A DNA stretch of 47,023 nucleotides from Chitinophaga pinensis (GTDB taxonomy: Bacteria; Bacteroidota; Bacteroidia; Flavobacteriales_D; Crocinitomicaceae). Under the pieces are notes generated by a model, which worked only from the letters and a program-made list of their open reading frames with translations, did not search any database and was not told the DNA's origin. The DNA lies in contig CAMBRH010000001.1 in assembly GCA_945870115.1 (NCBI GenBank), positions 1 to 47,023 of the forward strand, written 5' to 3'. Of the stretch, positions 33,936 through 42,137 are shown piece after piece (the first letter of the stretch is position 1; every line of letters starts with the position of its first letter). A program made the position numbers and the translations under genes.

Positions 33936-34271
33936 ATGAAAACACTCTTTTTATCCGTAATCCTTTTATTTTCATCTCAATTTGTTTCTGCACAATTAAT
34001 TTCAGGGACTTTAATCAACGAAGGGCGCAAACTGATTTCTACTTTTGATTTTAAAATTCATGGAAAAAACAAAGGATTTCAAACGTATGAACTTGCAGTA
34101 AATTCAATGGGTGAAGTAACAAGTGTGGTTATGAAAGAAGTTGATGGAGATTTAGTTTCAACTCCTGCAAAAATTGAAGCCGTTAAAGCTTTGAAAAAAT
34201 TAAAATTTACAGGTGCGAATTTCTATCCGAAATTTCAACATGTAACGGTCAAAATTGAATTTTTAAAATAA
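33936..34271 (+). CDS. Small secreted protein, function unknown
   Basis: A 111-residue protein with a signal peptide (MKTLFLSVILLFSSQFVSA, cleaved before QLISG). A longer open frame runs upstream into the CPBP gene, but the signal peptide and the -7 element at 33914 mark the ATG at 33936 as the start. The mature part (FDFKIHGKNKGFQTYELAVN, then VTSVVMKEVDGDLV and KALKKLKFTGANFYPKFQHV) resembles short TonB-C-like or energy-transducer-like domains found free in Bacteroidota, where a KALKKLKF-type strand-helix segment recurs. That is only a faint resemblance, so I leave the function open. Confidence 0.65.
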   Translation: MKTLFLSVILLFSSQFVSAQLISGTLINEGRKLISTFDFKIHGKNKGFQTYELAVNSMGEVTSVVMKEVDGDLVSTPAKIEAVKALKKLKFTGANFYPKFQHVTVKIEFLK

Positions 34272-34355
34272 ATTTCAGCCACACCTTTATAAGCCGTTAA
34301 TTTACAATTAGTTAATTTTAATTTTGTTAAAAAAGTAAAAATAGTGTAAATTTAT

Positions 34356-34387
34356 TTACCATGGTAATTAAATTGTAACTATATTTG
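34356..34387 (+). promoter_or_regulatory. yceI promoter with overlapping palindromic operator candidate
   Basis: TATATTTG at 34380-34387 fits TAnnTTTG, 34 bases before the ATG. Immediately upstream, TTACCATGGTAA (34356-34367) is a perfect 12-base palindrome that covers the place where a -33 element would lie. A protein bound there would compete with, or replace, the normal -33 contact. Confidence 0.5.
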
Positions 34388-34421
34388 CAGTATCAAATTT
34401 AAATTAATTAATAAAAATAAA

Positions 34422-34949
34422 ATGGAAACAACAAAAGTATGGGGAATTGACCCAACACATTCAGAAGTACAATTTAAAATCAAACATTTAGTAATTTCAA
34501 CTGTAACTGGTCAATTTACTGATTTTAGTGGAGAAATTCATTCAAAAGGAGACAATTTTGAAGGGGCAAATGCAAAGTTTGAAGCGCAAATTGCGAGTAT
34601 TTCAACAAATAATGCTGATAGAGATGGGCATTTGAAATCAGCAGATTTTTTTGATGCAGAAAATTTTCCAGTATTAAGTTTTGAATCAACATCATTTAAT
34701 CGTCTTGATGAAGATAATTTTGAAATAAAAGGAAATATGTCTATCAGAGGTATTTCAAAAGAAATTACATTAAAAGCTGAATATGGTGGACAAATGACAG
34801 ATTTCTATGGAAATGTTAAAGTTGGTTTTGAGATTTCAGGAAAAATTAGTCGTAAAGATTTTGGATTAACTTGGAATGGAGTTACAGAAGCTGGTGGAGT
34901 AGTAGTAAGCGATGAAGTGAAGTTGTTGTTGAATTTACAATTTGCTTAA
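34422..34949 (+). CDS. YceI family protein
   Basis: A 175-residue lipocalin-like beta-barrel protein that binds isoprenoid-type lipids in characterised relatives. It starts directly with WGIDPTHSEVQFKIKHLVIS, the canonical N-terminal motif, and contains RDGHLKSADFFDAENFPVLS and GNMSIRGISKEITLKAEYGG. There is no signal peptide, so this is a cytoplasmic member, whereas E. coli YceI is periplasmic. It has its own promoter and terminator. Relatives are often induced by stress and regulated by MarR- or MerR-type factors; the palindrome over the promoter would fit this, but no regulator gene is adjacent. Confidence 0.92.
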   Translation: METTKVWGIDPTHSEVQFKIKHLVISTVTGQFTDFSGEIHSKGDNFEGANAKFEAQIASISTNNADRDGHLKSADFFDAENFPVLSFESTSFNRLDEDNFEIKGNMSIRGISKEITLKAEYGGQMTDFYGNVKVGFEISGKISRKDFGLTWNGVTEAGGVVVSDEVKLLLNLQFA

Positions 34950-34970
34950 GCTAAAATATGAAATTTCTAA

Positions 34971-35002
34971 AAAAGAGTAATTCGAAAGAATTACTTTTTT
35001 TT
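34971..35002 (+). terminator. Terminator after the YceI gene
   Basis: Arms AGTAATTC (34976-34983) and GAATTACT (34988-34995) enclose a GAAA loop, extended by A-T pairs outside, and are followed by seven or more T. It lies 22 bases after the stop codon. Confidence 0.8.
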
Positions 35003-35332
35003 AGTTTTATACGGTTAAATGATTGATTGTTAAAAGTTAAGTGTTTTTTATTTCTTCTTCTAAACTCTCGTTTGGAATAAAAAATTAAGGTCACAATTGT
35101 GTTCTTATTTTATATTTAAAGATTTAAGTCTTTAAATAGTTTAAAATAAAACCGTTTATACCTTTAATTCTTAACTTCACAAAGTTTAACATTTTTAACT
35201 CATTTATTTTCTTTATTCTTGCATAAAATTAATAGGTTAGGTTATTAAATACTTTTGATGTGTAACAAAGTAATTTATTAACGTTAAATTAAATAATTTT
35301 AACTGGAGCAAGTAGCATAAATAAATAAAAAT
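35003..35332. other. 330-base intergenic region
   Basis: Very AT-rich, with no open frame of note and no RNA gene recognised. It holds a TAnnTTTG match, TACTTTTG, at 35250-35257, without a TTG at the right distance, as the likely promoter of the outer membrane receptor gene (leader about 70 bases). A small imperfect hairpin, AAAGATTTAAGTCTTT, lies in the middle part. Confidence 0.4.
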
Positions 35333-38122
35333 ATGAGTATAAACAGTACAAAAAAATGGGGAATTTCTCCACCAAAAGCAATTTATTTATTACTATTTCT
35401 AATTCTACCTTTTTTCTCATTTAATCAAAAAATGAGGATTACAGGAAATGTCCAAGACACAACAAATTCCGTTGAAGTTCCATTACACAATGCTTTGGCA
35501 ATGTTGGTGCGCATAAAAGATTCAGTTTTAATCGATTTTCAAAGAACAGATTTGAACGGAAATTTTGTATTTAATAATTTATCAATAGATACTTTACAGT
35601 TAACAATTTCTCATCCTAAATTTGGTGAGAACTTTTATTATATGTTTGGTAGTCAAGAAAATCGAGAATTTGACATCAAAAGAATTGTACTTCCTCCAAT
35701 AAGTTTAAATTTAAAGGAAGTTGTCATTTATGCATATAAAGATCCCGTGTATTACAAAGGTGACACTTTAGTTTATGTAGCTGATTCTTTCAAAGTGAAG
35801 CCAAATGCTGTTGTAGAGGATTTACTAAAAAAATTACCGGGAATAAAAGTAAATGCTGATGGAACAATTGAAGCGCAAGGAAAAGAAATTCAACAAGTTT
35901 TAGTTGATGGTGACGAATTTTTTGGTGCAGACCCAACAATGGCAACAAAAAATCTGGGTGCCAATGGTGTTCAGACAGTTGAAATTTATGAAAAGAAAGA
36001 TGAAAATGCTACCGATGATTCTGAAACCATTCAAGTAATGGATTTACGACTGAAGGAAGACGCGAAAAAGGGCTATTTCGGAAAGGTATCTGGTGCAACA
36101 GATTTTGGGGCAGTAAGGCAAGGGAAATCTTTTTATGAAGGTGAATTATTGGCAAATAAATTCAATAAAACGCAAAAAATATCCGTTTTTGCCTTAAGTT
36201 CAAATACCATGAAATCTAGTTTAGATTGGCAAGACCAATATAAATATGGAATGAATACTGGAGGTGGTTATAATGAAGAGGAAGATAATTGGACTTGGAC
36301 TTCAGGAGGAGGTCAAGGTGATGGAATTCCAACTACATTAAAAACTGGGGTTTATTACAATGAAAACATTAATAAAAAACTCGAATTAAGTGCAAATTAT
36401 ACTTTCTCCGATAATTCCTTAAAAACAACTGAGACAAATCGATCTCAATACTTCTTGACTGACACATCTTATGTTACTGATTTAGAAAATGTTACTGATT
36501 CAAAAAATCAAGCTCATGAACTTAACTTGAAATTGGTTTATAAAATAGATTCTTTATCAACCTTCGAAATTGAACCTAAAGCAGAGTTAAATTATGCTAA
36601 TTCAAATTCTTTAGATAAAACAGATTTTTTATTTGAAGATTTATCAAATTCTCGCAATACTTCTGTAGTAAATAAAAATAAAGCTGAAGGCACAACTTTT
36701 AGCTCGCGAGTTAGCTATAAGAAAGATTTCAAGAAGAAAGGTAGAAAACTTACTACAAATTATAGGTTTTCTTTTGACAAAAATAAATCTGTTGGGAATT
36801 TGAATATTTTAGATTTAAATTATGTTTTCCCAACCTCCAATGATACTACAGATCAATCAAAAGATAACAATTCTTTATCAACTTCTCATACAGCAGGAAT
36901 TTCTTACATTGAGCCCTTAAATAATAAAGTCAAGCTTGAAGTTGATTATGAATACTATACAAACTTTAATGACCAAGAAAAATTTACAAGAGATTTTGAA
37001 AATGGATCTTACTCAAAAGTTGATTCCACCTTATCAAACAGTTTTGAAAGTTTAAAATCATATAATCGTGCTGGAACTCAATTGATTTATGATTTCAAAA
37101 AATTACGTTTATCTGGAGGTGTGAGAGTGAGAAATGTTTTGATTGATAATAGGAATTTAATTTTAAATACAACAATTAATCAAAATATTACAAACGTTTT
37201 GCCGAGAGCCAGATTTGTGTATAAATTCTCACAAAGTATGCGTTTAAATTTGAATTATAATACGAGTTCCTCCCAACCAAGTGTAAATCAACTTCAACCA
37301 GTGCAAGACAATACTAATCCAAATCGCTTAGTACAAGGAAATCCTGATTTAAAACCAAATTTTGTTCACAGTTTTAGTGGAAGTTATAATTTTTATAAAG
37401 CACTTTCAGGCACTCACATGTGGACTTCGGCTCAACATTCAATTACCAATGACGGTTTTGCAAATTCAACTAAATTTGACAATGATGGCAGAATAACGTC
37501 GCAAACAATCAATGTTGATGGAAATACTAATTCGAGCTTTAATATTGGTGGAGGATTTCCGATGTTTAAAAAATTCTTAGATGTTTATCCTAATTTTAAT
37601 GCAGGAGTTTCAAAATCAAAATCATTCATAAATGATGTAGAAAACATTGCAAAAAATACAAGTATTGGTGGTGGAATTGAGATAAAAATTGAAAGGGATT
37701 CAGTAGAGTTTTCACTTGGTGGAAATTATGATTACACTTCTCCTTCGAATTCTATTAGCACGCAATCAAGTTTACCATTTTCAACTCAATCTTTCAATTC
37801 CAACTTTCTATGGAAAATGCCTAAAGGATTCTTTTTTGAGACCGATGCAAGTTATACCATAAATTCAAATCGTGCTGCAAGTTATAATTTAAATGTTTTT
37901 ATTTGGAATGCGGGCTTTTCAAAAAGTTTCTTAAAAACAGAAAATCTTATAGCTAAAATTCAGGTTTATGATATTCTTAATCAAAACATTAGTACTTACA
38001 GGGATGTGAGTGCAAATGTTATTACAGATACTAAATCAGTTATAATCGCTCGCTATTTTTTAGTAAGAATGACCTATAAATTTAACAATAATAAAATAAA
38101 AGAAAATGATGATTTCTTCTAA
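35333..38122 (+). CDS. Outer membrane beta-barrel receptor-like protein (TonB-dependent receptor relative)
   Basis: A 929-residue protein. The N-terminus has a hydrophobic export segment at about residues 15-33 (AIYLLLFLILPFFSFNQ), after an unusually long polar lead. A carboxypeptidase-like regulatory domain comes next (MRITGNVQDTTNSVEVPLHN, then FVFNNLSIDTLQLTISHPKF). The plug is marked by VVEDLLKKLPGIKVNADGTI and QQVLVDGDEFFGADPTMATK. The rest is a beta-barrel of the OMP_b-brl_3 kind, with a glycine-rich stretch near residues 302-325. It overlaps the downstream GLPGLI gene by 17 bases, a pairing common in Bacteroidota. The substrate is unknown. Confidence 0.85.
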   Translation: MSINSTKKWGISPPKAIYLLLFLILPFFSFNQKMRITGNVQDTTNSVEVPLHNALAMLVRIKDSVLIDFQRTDLNGNFVFNNLSIDTLQLTISHPKFGENFYYMFGSQENREFDIKRIVLPPISLNLKEVVIYAYKDPVYYKGDTLVYVADSFKVKPNAVVEDLLKKLPGIKVNADGTIEAQGKEIQQVLVDGDEFFGADPTMATKNLGANGVQTVEIYEKKDENATDDSETIQVMDLRLKEDAKKGYFGKVSGATDFGAVRQGKSFYEGELLANKFNKTQKISVFALSSNTMKSSLDWQDQYKYGMNTGGGYNEEEDNWTWTSGGGQGDGIPTTLKTGVYYNENINKKLELSANYTFSDNSLKTTETNRSQYFLTDTSYVTDLENVTDSKNQAHELNLKLVYKIDSLSTFEIEPKAELNYANSNSLDKTDFLFEDLSNSRNTSVVNKNKAEGTTFSSRVSYKKDFKKKGRKLTTNYRFSFDKNKSVGNLNILDLNYVFPTSNDTTDQSKDNNSLSTSHTAGISYIEPLNNKVKLEVDYEYYTNFNDQEKFTRDFENGSYSKVDSTLSNSFESLKSYNRAGTQLIYDFKKLRLSGGVRVRNVLIDNRNLILNTTINQNITNVLPRARFVYKFSQSMRLNLNYNTSSSQPSVNQLQPVQDNTNPNRLVQGNPDLKPNFVHSFSGSYNFYKALSGTHMWTSAQHSITNDGFANSTKFDNDGRITSQTINVDGNTNSSFNIGGGFPMFKKFLDVYPNFNAGVSKSKSFINDVENIAKNTSIGGGIEIKIERDSVEFSLGGNYDYTSPSNSISTQSSLPFSTQSFNSNFLWKMPKGFFFETDASYTINSNRAASYNLNVFIWNAGFSKSFLKTENLIAKIQVYDILNQNISTYRDVSANVITDTKSVIIARYFLVRMTYKFNNNKIKENDDFF

Positions 38123-38849
38123 ATTTAAAATAAATATACTTTCAATTATCCTAACATTTTGTTGTATTAGTACTACTTTTTCTCAAATAACATCTGGAAA
38201 GATTGTTTTTGAACGCAAAACAAATTTGATGAAAAAATTTACAGATGAAAGAACAAAAAAATGGATTACTGAAGAAAATAAATACAACATAGATGTATTT
38301 GATTTGTATTTTAATGACTCAATTTCAGTATTTATTCCCTCCGAAGATCAACCAGTAAAAGGAGGTATGGCTTCATGGGCTACTACAAAAAATTCTGTTG
38401 TCCAAAATATTAATTCTGGAAGTCGATTGTCAGTTCTAAATATCTGGGGAGACAATGCTTATGTGCAAGATTCTTTAATCGAAAGAGAATGGAAAATTAC
38501 TGAAAACAAACGTAAAATTGGCTCATATATGTGTCAAAAGGCAATTTACAAAATGAATGATTCTGTTACAATATACGCTTGGTTTAGTGAAGAAATCATT
38601 CCGTCGGTTGGACCAGAAACATTTCGTGGTTTGCCAGGAGCAATTTTGGGTTTAGCTACAGAAGATGGAGGAGTGGTATATTTTGCTAAAAGTTATGAAG
38701 CATTAAAACCAGATTTTGATTTTGAAAAGATCACCCCGAAAGCGGGAAAGAAAACCTACACCCATGAAGAATTAAAAGCGAAACTAAAAGCAGATTTTGA
38801 AAGTAAACCTTGGGGAAAAGGTTTAGTAGATGAAATGTTTACTTGGTAA
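38106..38849 (+). CDS. GLPGLI family protein
   Basis: A 247-residue exported protein with a signal peptide (to about residue 27, CISTTFSQ). The name-giving motif is present as RGLPGAILGL near residues 178-187, preceded by MCQKAIYKMNDSVTIYAWFS and EEIIPSVGPE. This family is almost restricted to Bacteroidota, is often encoded next to a TonB-dependent receptor-like gene, and has no settled function. Here it overlaps the preceding receptor gene by 17 bases, so translational coupling is likely and the two probably work together in the envelope. Two adjacent ATG codons open the frame; either may be used. Confidence 0.88.
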   Translation: MMISSKFKINILSIILTFCCISTTFSQITSGKIVFERKTNLMKKFTDERTKKWITEENKYNIDVFDLYFNDSISVFIPSEDQPVKGGMASWATTKNSVVQNINSGSRLSVLNIWGDNAYVQDSLIEREWKITENKRKIGSYMCQKAIYKMNDSVTIYAWFSEEIIPSVGPETFRGLPGAILGLATEDGGVVYFAKSYEALKPDFDFEKITPKAGKKTYTHEELKAKLKADFESKPWGKGLVDEMFTW

Positions 38850-38878
38850 AACTTAAAAATATAATGGTAATTTATTTT

Positions 38879-38922
38879 TTTGCGGTGAATAATATTATAT
38901 TTACCGCAAAAAACGCGGTAAA
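38879..38922. promoter_or_regulatory. Three half-sites upstream of the Fic gene: operator candidate
   Basis: TTTGCGGT (38879-38886) and ACCGCAAA (38903-38910) form one inverted repeat. TTTACCGC (38900-38907) and GCGGTAAA (38915-38922) form a second, with a 7-base spacer. The central half-site is shared. The cluster ends two bases before the -33 element of the Fic promoter. Confidence 0.65.
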
Positions 38923-38924
38923 AA

Positions 38925-38956
38925 TTTGTGAGTACGGAAAATAAGTAGTATATTTG
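38925..38956 (+). promoter_or_regulatory. Fic gene promoter (TTTG-N20-TATATTTG)
   Basis: TTTG at 38925-38928 and TATATTTG at 38949-38956 with a 20-base spacer match the Bacteroidota consensus. Transcription should start near 38962, giving a leader of about 13 bases to the ATG at 38975. Confidence 0.75.
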
Positions 38957-38974
38957 TTGCAAATATTGCTTTTT

Positions 38975-40078
38975 ATGCCTAGATATGTACATCAAACAAA
39001 AGATTGGCCAGAGTTCCTTTGGGACAACGACATGCTTTTAAATCTTTTAGGAAATGTTAGAAACCTACAAGGTAAATTAGTTGGGAAAATGGAAGCTTTG
39101 GGTTTCGATTTTCGTGAAAAAGCACTTTTAAAAACCTTAACTTTAGATGTTTTAAAATCTTCTGAAATTGAAGGAGAAATCTTTATATTAGATGAAGTTA
39201 GATCTTCTTTAGCCAAAAAATTAGGAATGGATTTGCCCGATTTAATTCCTTACGATAGAAATATCGATGGAATGGCAGATATTTTAGTTGATGCAACAAG
39301 AAATAACACACATTTATTAAGTGCAGAACGACTTTTTTCTTGGCATGCAGCTTTATTTCCAACTGGTAGAAGCGGGATGTTTAAAATAACTGTTGGAAAT
39401 TGGCGACAAGATGAAGGAGGACCAATGCAAGTTGTTTCTGGAGCAATGGGAAAAGAATTTGTTCATTTTGAAGCACCAGATTCTAAACGTGTTCCGCAAG
39501 AAATGGAAGAATTTATTTCCTGGTTTAATTTAGAAACTGAACTAGAACCAGTTTTAAAAGCTGCAGTTGCACATTTTTGGTTCATCACAATCCACCCGTT
39601 TGATGATGGAAATGGAAGAATTGCTCGTGCACTTACGGATATGCTTTTGGCTCGTGCCGATGGGATAAATCAACGCTTTTACAGTATGTCGGCACAAATT
39701 CGTTTAGAGAGAAAACGCTATTATTCTATTTTAGAAAGTTGTCAAAAAAGTTCAATTGATATTACTTCTTGGAATGTTTGGTTTCTAGAATGTCTTCAAA
39801 AATCACTTTTAGCAACGGTTGAAATTTTAAAAGACGTATTGCAAAAATCAGATTTTTGGAAAAATAATGCGCAAACGATTTTAAATGAACGCCAAAAATT
39901 GATGCTCAACAAAATATTAGATGGTTTTGATGGAAAGGTTACGAGTTCAAAATGGGCAAAAATCTGCAAATGCTCAAGTGATTCTGCTTTGAGAGATATT
40001 CAAGATTTAATCTCCAAAAGAGTATTGAAAAAAGAAGATTCTGGTGGAAGAAGCTCAGCTTATGAATTAGTTGATTAA
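38975..40078 (+). CDS. Fic family protein with DUF4172 and C-terminal winged helix
   Basis: A 367-residue protein. The N-terminal DUF4172-type region (PRYVHQTKDWPEFLWDNDML) carries the inhibitory motif of class II Fic proteins, SSEIEG at residues 62-67, whose Glu blocks ATP binding. The Fic core has the full catalytic motif HPFDDGNGRIAR from His207, which transfers AMP, or another nucleotide part, to target hydroxyls. The last ~60 residues (KVTSSKWAKICKCSSDSALR, DIQDLISKRVLKKED) look like a winged helix-turn-helix. The start is the ATG at 38975, since the longer frame begins inside the -7 element. No antitoxin gene is adjacent, consistent with a self-inhibited enzyme. The half-sites upstream suggest autoregulation through the winged helix. 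Confidence 0.9.
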   Translation: MPRYVHQTKDWPEFLWDNDMLLNLLGNVRNLQGKLVGKMEALGFDFREKALLKTLTLDVLKSSEIEGEIFILDEVRSSLAKKLGMDLPDLIPYDRNIDGMADILVDATRNNTHLLSAERLFSWHAALFPTGRSGMFKITVGNWRQDEGGPMQVVSGAMGKEFVHFEAPDSKRVPQEMEEFISWFNLETELEPVLKAAVAHFWFITIHPFDDGNGRIARALTDMLLARADGINQRFYSMSAQIRLERKRYYSILESCQKSSIDITSWNVWFLECLQKSLLATVEILKDVLQKSDFWKNNAQTILNERQKLMLNKILDGFDGKVTSSKWAKICKCSSDSALRDIQDLISKRVLKKEDSGGRSSAYELVD

Positions 40079-40080
40079 AA

Positions 40081-40108
40081 AAAAGCGAGAATTTTATTTC
40101 TCGCTTTT
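40081..40108. terminator. Bidirectional terminator between fic and argS
   Basis: Arms AAAAGCGAGAA (40081-40091) and TTCTCGCTTTT (40098-40108) with a six-base loop. A-rich and T-rich flanks make it usable from both sides; it lies between convergent stops at 40078 and 40113. Confidence 0.8.
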
Positions 40109-40112
40109 CTTT

Positions 40113-42023
40113 TTACATTCTATTTGGAACTTCAATCCCGATTAATTTCATGGCGTTTTTCACAATTTTTGCAACATTATCACATAAAATTAAACGCAAA
40201 TTTCTCAAAGCTGCATTTTCTTCAGCATTTACTGGAACATTGTGGTAAAATTGATTAAATGATTTTACCAAATCATAGGTGTAGTTTATCAACAAAGCGG
40301 GCGAATTTTCTTTACCTGATTCTTGTAGAATACTTGGAAATAAAACCATTAGTTTAATTAATTCTTTTTCATCTGCATTTATTGAAACTTCTGAAATTGC
40401 TTCAATTTTATTTGCTTTTCCTAACAAAGATTGAATTCGAGCATAAGTATATTGGATAAAAGGTCCTGTATTTCCATTTAACTCGATCGATTCTTCAGGA
40501 TTAAATGCCATACTTTTTCGAGGATCAACTTTTAATAAATAGTACTTTAAACCGCCCATTCCAATTTGACGGTACAAATTTTCTTTTTCGATTTCAGTCA
40601 TTCCTTCCAAATGTCCACGTTCTTGGGTCATTTTTTTAGCACTTGAAACTACTTCATCCATCAAATCATCCGCATCAACAACTGTTCCTTCACGAGATTT
40701 CATTTTTCCTATTTCACCTTGATCATTCCGTAATTCTACCATTCCATAAGACAAATGATAACAAGATTCAGCCCAAGAATAGCCCATTTTTTTCAAAATC
40801 AAAAACAAGACTTTGAAATGGTAATCTTGCTCATTTCCAACAGTGTAAGTAACTCCTTCTAAATCTGGATAATCTTTAAAACGATCGATTGCGGTTCCAA
40901 CATCTTGCGTCATATAAACAGCTGTTCCATTTGAACGAAGCAATAATTTTTCGTCCAAACCATCACTTGTTAAATCAATCCAAACTGAACCGTCATCTTT
41001 TTTGAAAAAAACATTTTTCGCTAAACCTTCTTCAATAACTTCTTTACCAATCAAATAGGTTTCAGATTCATAATAGATTTTATCAAAATCAACCCCCATT
41101 GTTTTGTATGTAACATCAAAACCTTTGTAAACCCAAGAATTCATAGTTGTCCACAAAAGATAAATTTGAGGATCACGCGCTTCCCATTTCATCAACATTT
41201 CATTTGCATCACGCATCAATGTAGTTTGATTTTTGGCCAATTCTTTAATTTTAGCGCTTAAATCGATAATTGCATTTTCTGTTTTACCAATTTTTGCTTC
41301 TTCAAATTTTAGAAATTCAGCTTTAACTTGCTCAGAAAAACCATCAAAATTTCCATTTTCCCAAGATTCGATGATTAATTTTGCTTCTGCATTGTATTCC
41401 TTATCGAAAATCACGTAATATTTTCCGACTAATTTATCTCCTTTAAGTCCTGTATTTTCTGGAGTTTCTCTTTCTCCTTTTTCATTTAAAGGTGAAAAAC
41501 GTTCCCAAGCCAACATACTTTTGCAAATATGAATTCCACGATCGTTGATAATTTGCGTTTTTACAACTTTATAGCCGTTTGCTTTTTGAATTTCAGCTAC
41601 AGAATATCCAAGAAAAACATTTCTTAAATGTCCTAGGTGCAAAGGTTTATTTGTATTTGGCGAAGCATATTCCACCATAATTGTTCCTTTGGAATTCGCT
41701 TTTTGATAGCCGAAATTTTCGCTTTTAGCAATTTTTTTTAATTCTGAAAACCAATAATTTTCTGTCAGTGAAATATTTAAAAAGCCTTGAACAACCAAAA
41801 AACTTTTAATTTCAGATAAATGTTCTTGTAAAAAAGTTCCGATTTTTGTTGCCGCTAAATCTGGTGAAGTTTTCAATAATTTCACAAAAGGAAAAACAAC
41901 AAGCGTTAAATCTCCTTCAAATTCTTTTCTAGTTAATTGAAATTGAACTTGTTTTGCTTCTATTTGTGAACCAAAAAGTTCATTTGAATGTTCTATTATT
42001 AAGTTACGGATTATATTTTCCAT
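40113..42023 (-). CDS. argS: Arginyl-tRNA synthetase
   Basis: This class I synthetase charges tRNA-Arg. The 636-residue length is slightly above the usual ~580. The HIGH motif is HLGH, in EYASPNTNKPLHLGHLRNVF. KMKSREGTVVDADDLMDE stands at the KMSKS position. TNKPLHLGH and FIQYTYARIQSLLGKA are family segments, and the C-terminal DALR anticodon domain ends ILCDNVAKIVKNAMKLIGIE. The N-terminal ~100 residues match the Add1 domain. It lies downstream of the arginase gene in the same direction, 114 bases away, separated by a repeat-rich spacer. Confidence 0.96.
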   Translation of the reverse strand: MENIIRNLIIEHSNELFGSQIEAKQVQFQLTRKEFEGDLTLVVFPFVKLLKTSPDLAATKIGTFLQEHLSEIKSFLVVQGFLNISLTENYWFSELKKIAKSENFGYQKANSKGTIMVEYASPNTNKPLHLGHLRNVFLGYSVAEIQKANGYKVVKTQIINDRGIHICKSMLAWERFSPLNEKGERETPENTGLKGDKLVGKYYVIFDKEYNAEAKLIIESWENGNFDGFSEQVKAEFLKFEEAKIGKTENAIIDLSAKIKELAKNQTTLMRDANEMLMKWEARDPQIYLLWTTMNSWVYKGFDVTYKTMGVDFDKIYYESETYLIGKEVIEEGLAKNVFFKKDDGSVWIDLTSDGLDEKLLLRSNGTAVYMTQDVGTAIDRFKDYPDLEGVTYTVGNEQDYHFKVLFLILKKMGYSWAESCYHLSYGMVELRNDQGEIGKMKSREGTVVDADDLMDEVVSSAKKMTQERGHLEGMTEIEKENLYRQIGMGGLKYYLLKVDPRKSMAFNPEESIELNGNTGPFIQYTYARIQSLLGKANKIEAISEVSINADEKELIKLMVLFPSILQESGKENSPALLINYTYDLVKSFNQFYHNVPVNAEENAALRNLRLILCDNVAKIVKNAMKLIGIEVPNRM

Positions 42024-42035
42024 TTTTTATATTTT

Positions 42036-42131
42036 GATTGGCGAGATTGGCAAGATTCAAGATTGACAAGATTGCTTCGCTTTCAAAATAATTTTCTTTT
42101 GAACGAAGAAATCTGCAATCTGTAATTTGCT
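42036..42131. repeat. Compound intergenic repeat between arginase and argS
   Basis: A hairpin with arms at 42075-42088 (CTTCG, two unpaired bases, TTCAAAA) and 42097-42108 (TTTTGAACGAAG) is flanked by short arrays. On the left are five GATT units spaced 7-9 bases (42036-42073). On the right are three units with 7-base period at 42110-42130 (AATCTGC, AATCTGT, AATTTGC). The flanks are roughly reverse complements of one another, so the whole forms a long imperfect inverted repeat. Confidence 0.55.
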
Positions 42132-42137
42132 AATCAA

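Noticed and set aside
38954..38974. Upstream TTG start for the Fic protein
   Set aside because: That codon lies within or next to the -7 element, so it would not be in the transcript. The ATG at 38975 is the likely start.
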